A stretch of DNA of 64,000 bases. Origin: Neurospora intermedia. Its lineage: Eukaryota > Ascomycota > Sordariomycetes > Sordariales > Sordariaceae. Each line of letters begins with the position of its first letter. Positions within the stretch are counted from its first letter, which is position 1. The notes under the pieces are model-generated. The model searched no databases. It saw only the letters and a program-made list of their open reading frames with translations, and had not been told where the DNA came from. Shown one piece after another: positions 38,951 to 48,723 of this stretch. The stretch is taken from NCBI GenBank assembly GCA_037102815.1, contig BTPP01000006.1, positions 2,108,001 to 2,172,000 on the forward strand, written 5' to 3'. The translations under genes were made by a program, and so were the position numbers.

Positions 38951-40105
38951 TTATCGTAACTGAAAACCACTAGTATCAACAGCAACCACCTTCACCCCCT
39001 CCGTGACCGTCCCATTAACTGGCGCCCGCAACCCACCACACGTAGCCACATAAAGCGTCTTCCGGCTTCTATGGTCTCTCCCAAACGCAGCAGCCGTGTC
39101 CCCAGCAAATGTCAACTCCGTTTTTCCACCGCCAACCAGCACCGCCTTCTTCCCTTCTTTAACAGCAAGCAACGTGTTGTCTGAATTTGTCACTACCCAG
39201 ATCACTCCGTCGTCATCAATGGCGAAGTCATCCAGAAACGTCGCTTGGGAGCTCAAATCTGCTACAGTTTCGACAGCTGCTGCTGCTGTCCCGTTCCCTT
39301 CGCGGTAGCCATCCCGATCAAGCTTGACTCTGTAAATTCTAACGGTTGCGCTATTTGTCCAGTACAAATAGCCCAGATGCATTTTGATTCCGTTTATGCC
39401 CACCACGCCGCCACCGGAGGAATTAGTTGGTGCACTCATTTCCGGTACCTTGATGGCCACTCTGTGAGACCCAGTCTGGATGTCAAGACGCCAGACCAAG
39501 CCAGCGAAGGAATCGGCTATGAGTACAGTATCCGGGTTACCGGGTATGGACGCCACGCCGTTGGGGAGGAGTGCCGAGGTGAGTTGGGCTATTTGGGTGA
39601 TGTTGATATTTTGCTTCGTCGCTTCTTGTTGTCCGTCAGTGACACCCTGTAATGGTAAAATGGTGTTGTCTCGAAAGTCAATAGTCCAAGCGAAGAACGG
39701 AGAGGAGCCATTCCCACTCGCATTGTTGCTAACTCCATTGCCCCCGAGAGTAATATTCCCGCCCACTACGACGAATAAATCCTCAGCTGGCTCAGCGATA
39801 CCAGCGAGTCCTTGGACGGAGTCGAATGTGTGGATCAGGTGCTGGTTCGGGTTCGTGTTGGGATTGGACACGAGGTAAAGGTTGGCGGTGGGAGCAAATT
39901 CAGTGAGGAGGAGGTCCCCGTTAGAACGGACGACGATGTTTTCTAGCCAGGTTGGAGAGGGGAATTGGGTTATTATGTGGTTTGGCAACGGGAGGTGAGT
40001 GTAGTGGTTTTCAGATGCGGACAGACATGGGGATGTGAAGAGTAGGATGGAGAGAAGTCCGGTGAAAAGGGAGGGTTGCAGGTGTTTGGGGTGGTAGTAT
40101 GTCAT
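38951..40105 (-). CDS. Secreted SMP-30/gluconolactonase-like six-bladed propeller
   Basis: 384 residues, single exon, ATG 40105. The N-terminus (LFTGLLSILLFTSPCLS, then ASEN) is a signal peptide. The body follows the fungal SMP-30/LRE-like pattern: WLENIVVRSNGDLLLTEF, GLAGIAEPAEDLFVVVGG, LLPNGVASIPGNPDTVLIAD, GLVWRLDIQTG, GINGIKMHLGYLYWTNS and DDFAIDDDGVIWVVTN. Several N-glycosylation sequons (NIT, NAS, NGS, NSS, NGT) fit secretion. Within this broad family, fungal secreted members include hetero-Diels-Alderases of meroterpenoid clusters, but no biosynthetic cluster surrounds this gene, so lactonase-like or unknown chemistry is equally possible. It converges on the DUF4185-like gene. Confidence 0.82.
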   Translation of the reverse strand: MTYYHPKHLQPSLFTGLLSILLFTSPCLSASENHYTHLPLPNHIITQFPSPTWLENIVVRSNGDLLLTEFAPTANLYLVSNPNTNPNQHLIHTFDSVQGLAGIAEPAEDLFVVVGGNITLGGNGVSNNASGNGSSPFFAWTIDFRDNTILPLQGVTDGQQEATKQNINITQIAQLTSALLPNGVASIPGNPDTVLIADSFAGLVWRLDIQTGSHRVAIKVPEMSAPTNSSGGGVVGINGIKMHLGYLYWTNSATVRIYRVKLDRDGYREGNGTAAAAVETVADLSSQATFLDDFAIDDDGVIWVVTNSDNTLLAVKEGKKAVLVGGGKTELTFAGDTAAAFGRDHRSRKTLYVATCGGLRAPVNGTVTEGVKVVAVDTSGFQLR

Positions 40106-40535
40106 CCTGTCTCGCTGTCAGGCAGAAGAGCCTCAGGAGATCGGAAGTGAACTGGGCGAATGTTTGTGTTGGAGTATTTCTTTCCGTACTTTTTGACATG
40201 CATCTTGTTCTTGTGCAAAAACTCTACGATGAAGTTTATGGTGATTTCCAATATCTCCAAGGGAGAGAGAGTCTGCGTGCCGAGTAAGACATTCGGCTCG
40301 GACGTACGGAAGTCATCCACACCGCATCTACGCCTCTATATCACTTGGGTTCTTATAACCGATACATTGGAAATACACATCGTCGTTGCTGAAGATATCA
40401 AGTAAGAAATGTCGATGCATTGTTGATATGAAAAAGAGTACCACAAGGAAAAGCGTACAAAGATCAAACAGCAAAAAAAGAAAAAAGAAAAAAGAAACCA
40501 CGAATCACAAAAATTGTTGGAAAGTGGAAAATCGC
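40106..40535. other. Promoter of the SMP-30-like gene
   Basis: 430 bases between the SMP-30-like start codon and the tRNA-Lys gene. It has an A-rich stretch near 40473-40497. No gene seen. Confidence 0.4.
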
Positions 40536-40540
40536 AAAAA
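40536..40540 (-). terminator. Probable RNA polymerase III terminator of tRNA-Lys
   Basis: Five T on the minus strand about 30 bases after the tRNA 3' end; it is the first run of five or more. Confidence 0.45.
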
Positions 40541-40570
40541 GAGAAGGACGTATGGAAACGTCGGGAATTG

Positions 40571-40643
40571 AGCCCGACGTGGGGGTCGAACCCACAACCT
40601 TGAGATTAAGAGTCTCACGCTCTACCGATTGAGCTAGCCGGGC
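40571..40643 (-). tRNA. tRNA-Lys(CTT)
   Basis: 73 bases on the minus strand fold into a standard class I cloverleaf: acceptor GCCCGGC with GTCGGGC (one G-T pair), A-box TAGCTCAATCGGTAGAGC, anticodon arm TGAGA-CTCTTAA-TCTCA with anticodon CTT, and T arm with B-box GGTTCGACCCC. No intron. Confidence 0.95.
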
Positions 40644-40778
40644 AGCGTAAGCTGCCATGTGTTTGTTGAAGAGGCGGCTCCATTCTAGCGACCATAAGGC
40701 CCCTAGCTTACAGCGGGAGCCATAGTAGGCTCGACCCTGAACAGCAACATCGCTGGCAACGATGACGCATCACCTCAC

Positions 40779-40782
<4 letters not shown>

Positions 40783-40826
<44 letters not shown>
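40783..40826 (+). repeat. T44 homopolymer
   Basis: 44 consecutive T, 140 bases from the 5' end of the tRNA-Lys gene. On the tRNA's own strand it is an A44 run upstream of the gene. Such a tract could be the tail of an old retroposed copy, but no element body was recognised. Confidence 0.9.
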
Positions 40827-42387
40827 CCCCTTTGTGTGCTAGTTGCAACACTTTTGTTCAGCCCCATGAACTAGCCGCAAATAACCTACACTAGATGGAC
40901 CCTCTGCCGAGATATCCGGGTTAAGGCTAAGGATCCTTGGTGCGCTTGTGTTGCGTTCCTGGATTTTCTCAGTTCAGTTTTGTGGCAAGTTGCGAAAGTC
41001 CATCACCTGAAACCGATGTCAGGAGACGCTCTGAGCTTCTGACTGATTAGAGGGCCAGAAGTGGTCGAAAGCTCTTGCTGCGAATGCTTGTTACTGCTAT
41101 GCCTACTGGTTGAAGACCATGGTTGGTTTGTACGAAGTGAGAAAGCACAGAAGATTCGGATCACCAGCGTACGGCGGGATGCCCTTTAATACATACCTAC
41201 TCTACGCCCACGATTACTGCCCCTGGGTATCATGCCAAGCATCACGAACACAACACATCATTGTAAGATGGCTGGTATCGGTATGTGGGGGTTGGCGTGC
41301 CCTACTGTCACAATACTACACTTACTGTGCAGACCAGGGCTTACCCTGCACGGTCAGATAGTCTTACCCCAACAGTATCAGGTACCGCGCCCAAACACAG
41401 CCTGACGGCTCATGATACACTGTATCCGAGGGAGCGAGTCGTCAGTTCTGGTGTTTGCTCCGTGGGCTAGCCCTTGGATCTTCGAGCCCGACTTTCGGCG
41501 AACTCGGCAGACTACCATTTTGGCCCATGGCGCCCGATTATCCAAGTTGGACATTCGGGCCTTTCCTGAGGGCACGTGGTCCATCAGTTCCACCTGCCAA
41601 TGCCACCCCCCAACTTGTGCTGATGGGGTTTCAGGCCAATGGACTCTTCCCCAGGAAAATCCATGCGGAGAAAATAAGGGGTAAAAGCGGGGGATTGGGG
41701 AAGGCAAGGGCTGGAGGGCTGGGGGAGCATTGGTGAAAATTGGAGAAAAGCAACGCTCACCGGCCAGCCAGAGAGCAACACGCACCGACGGCGACACGTA
41801 GAATGGAAGAAGAAAAAAGGCAATTGACTCCCAACAACGAGTCGTGCTAAGGTACGTAGTCCCGCTCGGAGCCTTGTCAAGGCCGACATCAGGCCGACAC
41901 AGGTCGGTTCGGATTCCGTCGCGAGATTCGGCACGCCGCCGCAAAACCTTTACAGTCACGAGCATCGGTGACGCGAGTAGGTTGCGTGACCACAGAACTA
42001 TCTCGTATTCTTCTTATTCTTTTTCTTTCTTTCTCTCGCCGACTCTACCGTACAATCACTCAATATCGAAATGGACTGACTCGATGTCAGAAGCCAAGAA
42101 GTCAGAGGAACAGTTCTCCGGATTCCGCAAACTAAAGACAGCGCCATGTTACGTCACAGCCAATGGTCTTGGCAAGTTGGCAAGCTTAATTGCATCGCGA
42201 CTGGACGCCGCCCCCAGACGCCGAGCCGCATGCCAATGAAGACAGAACCACGAGCCATTCCAATCTTCATGTTTTTTCTCGGGGTTTTCTCTTCAACAAG
42301 GAAAAACCTGGGGTATTAGAGGTCCTCATATCGCATATGGCACAAACCGCAGCCTTGGCGGCTCGGGGAAAGAAAGAAAGAGGTTGA

Positions 42388-42540
42388 GCGGACAAGCGCC
42401 CAGCCGGCAACGGCATGCCACACAGTGTAGCTGGCAAGATCATCCCCAGTGAGGAATCAACACTGGGCGGACAACAGCCCGGCCGGCTGACGGAATCTCA
42501 CACAGTATAGTAAGACCATCCCGAAAGAGGGAACAAAGCC
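42388..42540 (+). repeat. Diverged tandem duplication, ~79-bp unit, two copies
   Basis: The copies begin at 42388 and 42467 with GCGGACAA. They share the blocks CCCRGCCGGC, CACACAGTRTAG and ATCCC in the same order, with small gaps. Confidence 0.7.
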
Positions 42541-42565
42541 TCCCTAGTTGATGGAGGCTTTGTTC
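42531..42565. repeat. Perfect 13-bp inverted repeat, 9-base loop
   Basis: GAACAAAGCCTCC at 42531-42543 is followed after CTAGTTGAT by its exact reverse complement at 42553-42565. It overlaps the end of the tandem duplication. Confidence 0.9.
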
Positions 42566-43214
42566 TGACAAGGATGTATAGGACCGATTGTGACATCATA
42601 AGGATTGATCAACCTTCCAAGAAACTCTTCTGAGCGCGCCAACTTATGCCAAGCATTAAAACATGACACAGGTCCAAACCAGTCCAAGGGCAGGACAGGC
42701 TCGACAGGCACGAACAGGGTCGCTTGTAGTGTAAACGGTCCTTTTCTGGATCCCCCCAAGACCCCATGGCTCCGTTGTCTCCAGTTTCTCCAGTCTCTCC
42801 AGTCCATTCCCCCAGTCCCCTCACAGTGCCCCGACCTCGCCACCCCGTTTCCCCAGAGAAACCCCATGGTATCTCTTCATCCCCATGATTTGTGAGCGGG
42901 TCTCTTCCCCATGGGACCGGTGGATCGACACGTAGGTAAACTACGATTGGGGAGACAACGAACGACCTGGACAAAGTGGATATGACGATGGCAGGTTTCC
43001 AGAAGTCAGGTCCCTCGAAAGAAAGTTGTTAATAAAGTCGATCTGGAACCCGCATGATAAATCCTTATAACTGTTTCACTCCATTCAGCTTTACACTTTC
43101 TTACCCTCACATGGGAATTGTTTGGATAAATCTTTACTTTTGATTTTCACTACGGTGATCCATCCATTACTGAATATACCATTCCCCCATTCATCCTTTT
43201 CAGGAGAGCCCATC

Positions 43215-45090
43215 ATGGTTCTGGGGAAAAAGTGAGCTCACTTCCAGAGACCAAGAGGAGATTCTACTATACAGCTACTGACACGCATCGCTCACCAGGT
43301 CAATCAAGATCAATGGCGCCGACATTGGCGTCGAAGCCATCCTTCTCGGTGCCGTCACCGCGATAGGAGGCTTCCTTTTTGGCTATGACACCGGTCAGAT
43401 CTCGGGCATGCTTCTCTTCAGCGACTTCAAGAACAGATTTGGCCAGATCACCCAACCAGATGGAACAAAGGAATTCGAGTCCATCATCCAGTCACTACTA
43501 GTATCTCTTATGAGTATCGGTACACTTCTCGGTTCTTTGACTTCATCATAGTAAGCTCTCCCCTTTCCTCCCTCTCCCTCTCCAACACACACACTCAACC
43601 TAGACACCAACAATACTAACCACCACTTCTCTACAGCACCGCCACCTGGTGGGGCCGCCGCAAATCCCTTACATTCGGCGTCGGCCTCTTCATCATCGGC
43701 AACATCATTCAAATCACCGCCATGCACTCCTGGGTACACATGATGATGGGCCGCTTCGTCGCCGGTCTAGGCGTCGGTACCCTCTCCGTCGGTGTGCCCA
43801 TGTTCCAATCCGAGTGCTCCCCTAGAGAAATCCGCGGTGCCGTCGTCGCCTCCTACCAACTGCTCATCACCTTTGGTATCCTGATCGCCAACATTGTCAA
43901 CTACGGCGTGCGCGAGATCCAAGAGCAGGACGCTTCCTGGCGTATCGTCATTGGTTTGGGTATCTTTTTCTCGCTTCCGCTTGGCGTGGGAGTGCTGTTG
44001 GTCCCCGAAAGCCCGAGATGGTTGGCGTCCAAGGAGGATTGGGAGGGAGCCCGCATGTCGATGGCGAGACTGAGAGGCTTGAAGCATGACCCGCATAACG
44101 AGCTGGTGGAGGATGATATGAAGGAGATGCGTGAGGTTTTGGAGAAAGAGCGCACTGCGGCTGTGGGAACCTGGAAGGAATGCTTCATCCCGAACAAGAA
44201 CGGTGTTCCCAAGCAGGTGTACCGCACATTCCTGGGTATCGGCATTCACTTCTTGCAGCAGTGGACTGGCGTCAACTACTTCTTCTACTATGGCGCCACC
44301 ATCTTCCAGTCGGCGGGTATCAAGGACCCCATCCAGACACAGCTCATCCTCGGCGCTGTCAACGTCTTCTCGACCCTGTTCGGTCTCTGGGTCGTCGAGC
44401 GCTTCGGACGCAGATGGCCGTTGTTCATCGGTGCTATCTGGCAGGCGTCTTGGCTGGCCGTGTTCGCTTCCATGGGCACCGCTCTCGAACCCGACCAAAA
44501 CAAGACATCGGGTATTGTCATGATCGTCTCGGCCGCGCTCTTCATTGCTTCCTTTGCTTGCACCTGGGGTCCCATTGCTTGGGTCGTCATCGGCGAGAGT
44601 TTCCCTCTGCGCACTCGTGCCAAGCAGGCTTCGCTTGCCACGGCTGGTAACTGGCTTGGAAACTGTAAGTTCACCATTTTTTCCCCCTCTCTTTTCCCCA
44701 CACATCAATCAGCAAAAGCTAACGAACCTCCCCACAGTCATGATCTCCTTCCTTACCCCCCTCGCCACCGATGGCATCGGCTATGCCTACGGCTACGTCT
44801 TTGTAGCCACCAACATCATGGGCGCACTCCTGGTCTGGTTCTTCCTGTACGAGTCCACCAGCTTGTCCCTCGAGAACGTCGACCTCATGTACAGCGAGCC
44901 GGGCATCAAGCCGTGGAACTCGCACAAGTGGATGCCGCCTGGCTATATCACACGCATGCAACGCGATGATGAGTACTTCCACCATCCCGAGAAGGGTGGT
45001 GCGGATGGTCTTGAGATCACGAATGGAAGCAGCAAGGAGATGCACCCGCACGAGGAGAGGGAAGAGAAGGTTGTTAACCATAGGGTTTAA
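43215..45090 (+). CDS. MFS sugar (hexose) transporter
   Basis: Join(43215..43231,43299..43550,43637..44664,44738..45090), 549 residues. The first exon is only 17 bases (MVLGKK), and its GTGAGC donor and CAG acceptor are needed to give an ATG. This is a 12-helix plasma-membrane sugar porter: GGFLFGYDTGQISG in helix 1, WWGRRKS in loop 2-3, GRFVAGLGVGTLSVGVPMFQSE, PESPRWLASKEDW after helix 6, LQQWTGVNYFFYYG in helix 7, ERFGRRWPLF in loop 8-9, and YESTSLSLENVDLMY at the end of helix 12, where the usual PETKG is replaced. The moderate length, without a long cytoplasmic C-terminal extension, argues for a transporter and not an Rgt2/Snf3/RCO-3-type sensor. Substrate is likely glucose or another hexose. 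All exon junctions keep phase. Confidence 0.93.
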
Positions 45091-46238
45091 AGGCCTTTTT
45101 TGGTCGGGGAGAAATTGGGTAAAATGGAGGGAGGGCAGCGTGATATATGATTCTTGTACAAACTTTATGCATATGGGGGGGTTGTAAGATTATGGGTGGA
45201 TATTGAGGTTGTTGGCAACCAAGGCGTTGTTGGGTCATGATGTTTGGATTAGCCTTTTTTTTGGGACATGGCGGGATTGCAATGACTAATGACAAGGAAT
45301 GAATTGATGTCAAAACGCTGTGCGAGACTCTCCGTGATTCTCTTTTCCGTTTTCCTGCCTCGTGTCATCCTTGTTGCTGGCTCTCGACTTTCCCGTTTAT
45401 TGTCCCTTTTCGCGCCTCTTTTTTCCGCCTTTTACCCCTCCCCCCCTTTTCTCCTGTTTTCTTCGTCTTGGTCCATGTTCTTATTAGTGTAGACATTTTT
45501 CCATCATCTCCCCCATTTTTCTTGCTCCTTTTTCTCCTTGTTTTCTTCTCCTTGTTTTTTTTTCCCCTTTTGTTCTTCGCATTCTCTCTCCCCTTACTTT
45601 CCTGCCCTTTTCTCTTCTTTCTTTTGCTATTGTCTTTCAACGCCCTTTCCAGACTTTCTCCCCAAGGTTTCCTCAATTCCTGACGTGCAAGCCCGGTTTG
45701 AGAAAATGGTTGCAACTTGGTGACGGCTACGTTGGCACCTGGGTACCTCTATCCTATCGAATCAGCAAGATGAAGCAGCCAATAAGATCGATTGATCGAA
45801 GGGATGGGGAGGAGAGTAGTATTCAAGCGTGAGGCCCATCGCAGTGTTCAAGTGTGAGGCCCATCATCGACCAATCACCCCAGAGTGTTCGTTTGTAATG
45901 CGGAAACGAAGGGCCATCGAGACCACACGGCCGACTCGGAAGGATGACTGCAGAGCAACCCAATAGCCAGGAGCTCCAGATACAGAAGCTTGGCCACGCA
46001 ACAGCAACGAAGACTGAGATGGCATCGAGAACGAATGAAGAACGGTCTCGAGAAGCGAAAGCTCTTTCCGTTGCTGGTAAATCCCCATTACCCGCATATA
46101 AGTACCCCTTCTCCAGCTCTCGTCGTTTTTTCTAAACTCATTATCTGATGAACACAACAACCTTTCCAAGCATCGATCTGCCTTTTCTTGCCCCCGTCAT
46201 CAAGCACTCAGCTACACTCCCTCCAGCCGCTTATCAAC
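45091..46238. other. Intergenic region with polypyrimidine tract
   Basis: 1.1 kb. From about 45405 to 45660 the plus strand is almost entirely C and T (tracts such as CCTCCCCCCCTTTTCTCC), probably an old simple-sequence expansion. A 19-bp direct repeat occurs twice, at 45822-45840 and 45847-45865 (one mismatch). A TATA box for the next gene is at 46097. No gene is seen. Confidence 0.45.
46097..46102 (+). promoter_or_regulatory. TATA box of tandem paralog A
   Basis: TATAAG, 137-142 bases before the ATG at 46239, in a CATATAAG context. Confidence 0.5.
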
Positions 46239-46853
46239 ATGGCCTCCAAGGCCACTGAAGAAGCCTATCCTGGTCAGATTTATGCCAAGATCATCAATGA
46301 CGCAGAAAAGATCATGCGTCAGTTCAATACTCCTGTCGCGTCTGTCGACCTACTGAACAAGATAATGGAGCGGGAACTGAGTACGACCACTGCTCTGGCG
46401 GAGTGGAGTACCTATCATCAGATGACGAATATACAACGTCTACAACTGGAGACGTTGTTTGGCATGATACACAGTGTTGACGAAAATGCCTGCGGTGGAT
46501 GGCAACCTCAGATGGCATGGTGGGACACGCGTGTCGTGATACTAAGAGCGGTACTTGTGTCTCTAGCTAGCCTGATCTTTGTCAGGACAAGCACGATCGT
46601 TACTGTTGGAACTTATGGCGCGAAATCCTTCAGCTCCCAAGGAAAGAGACATGAACGATTGGCGGCGCAGCTGGTCTCGAACGAGGGCATTGCTTCCCTC
46701 AAAGCTGATTTTGACCTCGTAAGTCTCCCTTCAAACACGGGGTACATTTGAAATCTCACTACCGTGGCCATATATACTTACCAGAATATGACGCAGATCC
46801 TCAAGCTCGTCACTAAACTCACCGAACCCCCTACCCCGAAGAACCCCCAATAA
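46239..46853 (+). CDS. Tandem paralog A, unknown family
   Basis: Join(46239..46718,46797..46853), 178 residues. The 78-nt intron (GTAAGT donor, GCAG acceptor, phase 0) gives a last exon of 18 residues ending in PPTPKNPQ. The protein is alpha-helical in character without a signal peptide: a helix from about 15 (IINDAEKIMRQFNTPVASVD), a Ser/Thr turn, WSTYHQMTNIQRLQLETLF, a variable Gly-rich loop, then a hydrophobic helix (VVILRAVLVSLASLIFV) and a final amphipathic region (LVSNEGIASLKADFD). I do not recognise the family. The next gene downstream (47940-48723) encodes a clear relative with the intron at the identical position and phase, so this is a tandem duplication. Function unknown; a small helical bundle is the likely fold. 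Confidence 0.75.
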
Positions 46854-47939
46854 GCACCATATGAGGACGATGGCTGTGGCCCTTCACCATTTCTTTGCCT
46901 GGCTCGGAGGACATTCATGTGAGAGACTCTTAGCAAGAGGGACACAATGAGATTTGGAAAAGAAACACATAAAAGACGATTCGGAGCAATAGATCAGAAC
47001 GCACATCCATTTGCTCATCGTGTAATCCCCCGAGTTCCATACGAAACAACGAGCATATGTCCTGAAACCTACAAAATCAGGAACCAGGCAAGAAAGCAAC
47101 TTTCCAATACACCGAAGCCATTACAGTTATACTGAAGGGTAAGGCAGATTCCCAAAACGTACCTAATAATAGTGGCTAAGCCCGGCCGGCTGGTCGGGTC
47201 GGGTCCCCAGAGACCGGAGGCCCGAAGCTAGTACTTGTAGGCCGGAGTTACAGGCCGGGAGGTGGTCGGTAACCAATGGCAAGCGCGGAAAGTGTCGCAC
47301 CAGCGCAGCTGACCAATAACAAAGCCTTCGCTAGCCTGAATTGGAAGCAGACAATGATTACAACCCGTTGCTGTACTTCATTCCATACTACAAGGCTGGA
47401 ACAGTCTCCTGGATTCTTCTTTCCACAGGCATCGATCCAATCGAGACGATCCTTCCAATGCCTTCAAGTTGCTTCATCTCTTCGAATACCAACAATCAAA
47501 ACCGTACCCCCTGGCTTGGCAGACATTGGCGACACTGAGTCTTGTTTGACGCCTACTACCTCTGTTGGGCAGTGCCGCCGATGCAGGCCGTTCGAAAAAT
47601 GGCCATGTATCAAAATAGAGTTCAGAAGCGAAGGCTTGCAAAGCCCTCATCGCCGATCGACTGAAATGTAAGTAGAGGTAGCTTGTGAGAAGGCCTACGT
47701 GGAAAAAGCAGAGGCTACGTGCAGAAATCCGGAGGTCGCCAGCAGAAGAATACCACGGCCATCTTGGGGTTCACAACACATACCTATGCTTCGCCCGCTA
47801 TCCTCACCGAGCTGCCCTCCGACGTATAAAACACTTATCATGCCTACACCACCAAGCCTGTTGAATCTCATGCACTCAGTACCAACTACAACTTCTCCTT
47901 AGCCTTCCACTCATATATCCACCTCTACTCAGCATCTCA
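46854..47939. other. Spacer between the tandem paralogs
   Basis: 1.1 kb with no supported gene. A GC-rich patch at about 47178-47270 is built of CCGGCC/GTCGGG words and shares the 14-mer AGCCCGGCCGGCTG with 42477-42490. A TATA box for the second paralog lies at 47825. Confidence 0.4.
47825..47830 (+). promoter_or_regulatory. TATA box of tandem paralog B
   Basis: TATAAA, 115 bases before the first ATG (47940) and 229 before the second (48054). Confidence 0.5.
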
Positions 47940-48723
47940 ATGTCCGAGGCGAGAGAGAAAATCAGCACTGCCTCTACCTACCAGTTCACTTTCGACCCCG
48001 CCGCGATCTTCTCTCAGAAAAATCTTCCACTTCCTCAAACTGCCCCATTCAAGATGACGTCCTCCAAACCTGACGGACATGGATCCGGCCATCTCCACGC
48101 CAAGCTCGTCACCGATGCCGAAAGCGTGCTCTGCCAATTCAGTCTTCCCGTCTGTTCCACCAAACTCCTAGACGAAGTAATGAACGAAACACTCTCCATA
48201 TCCTCCGGTCCAGCCCAATGGAGCGCCTACCACCAACTAGTCAACGTCCAACGACTCCAGCTGGAATCCCTGTTCAATTGCGTGCTTGGCTTCAGTGGGG
48301 CCGCTTGCACCGGATTAAAGGGAGCACCAGGAGGACCACCGGGATCATATAGATCAGCGGCTGTGGTGCGATCCGACATTTTAAGGTCTATCCTTCTTTC
48401 GCTCGCCAGTCTCACGTTTCTGCGACTGAGTACGACCATCACCATGGCGACGCATGGTCCGCATTTGGTCGGTCAAGGGCCGCGGGTGAATGGGATGATA
48501 AGTAAAATGCAGTTGGGCAGTGCGAGGCTTGTTAATGAGGAGGGGCTGGCGTCGCTTAAGGAGGATTGCGAGCTTGTAAGCTATCAATCATTCATTTTGC
48601 TTATTTGATATGACTATTTGGGGTACGCACGGCGCTAACGATTTCGGCGTTTAGATTGTCAGGCTTATTACCCTGCTTACTGCTCCGCCTGGGAAGAAGA
48701 CAGCCAAGCCAGATTCAGAATGA
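47940..48723 (+). CDS. Tandem paralog B, unknown family
   Basis: Join(47940..48575,48655..48723), 234 residues. The intron (79 nt, GTAAGC donor, perfect GCTAAC branch, TTAG acceptor) is at the same place and phase as in paralog A. Aligned landmarks are VTDAESVLCQFSLPVCSTKLL / INDAEKIMRQFNTPVASVDLL, WSAYHQLVNVQRLQLESLF / WSTYHQMTNIQRLQLETLF, ILRSILLSLASLTFLRLST / ILRAVLVSLASLIFVRTST, and LVNEEGLASLKEDCEL / LVSNEGIASLKADFDL. The first ATG adds 38 residues that have no counterpart in paralog A; the ATG at 48054 (MTSSKPDG) aligns with A's start, so a 196-residue form is equally likely. Divergence of the intervening loops and of the upstream region shows the duplication is old. No domain is recognised. 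Confidence 0.75.

Larger units (their letters stand above)
40827..43214. other. Long upstream region of the sugar transporter gene
   Basis: 2.4 kb without a confident gene. A short frame at 42085-42237 (MSEAKKSEEQ...) follows a pyrimidine-rich leader and could be a tiny gene or upstream frame, unproven. The region contains a diverged tandem duplication (42388-42540), a perfect hairpin (42531-42565) and, from about 42740 to 42870, many CCCC/CTCCAG motifs of the kind found in fungal sugar-regulated promoters; this last point is inference. Confidence 0.4.

Noticed and set aside
43767-44708. 313-codon frame antisense to the sugar transporter
   Set aside because: It is a composition shadow of the transporter codons on the opposite strand and has no domain.
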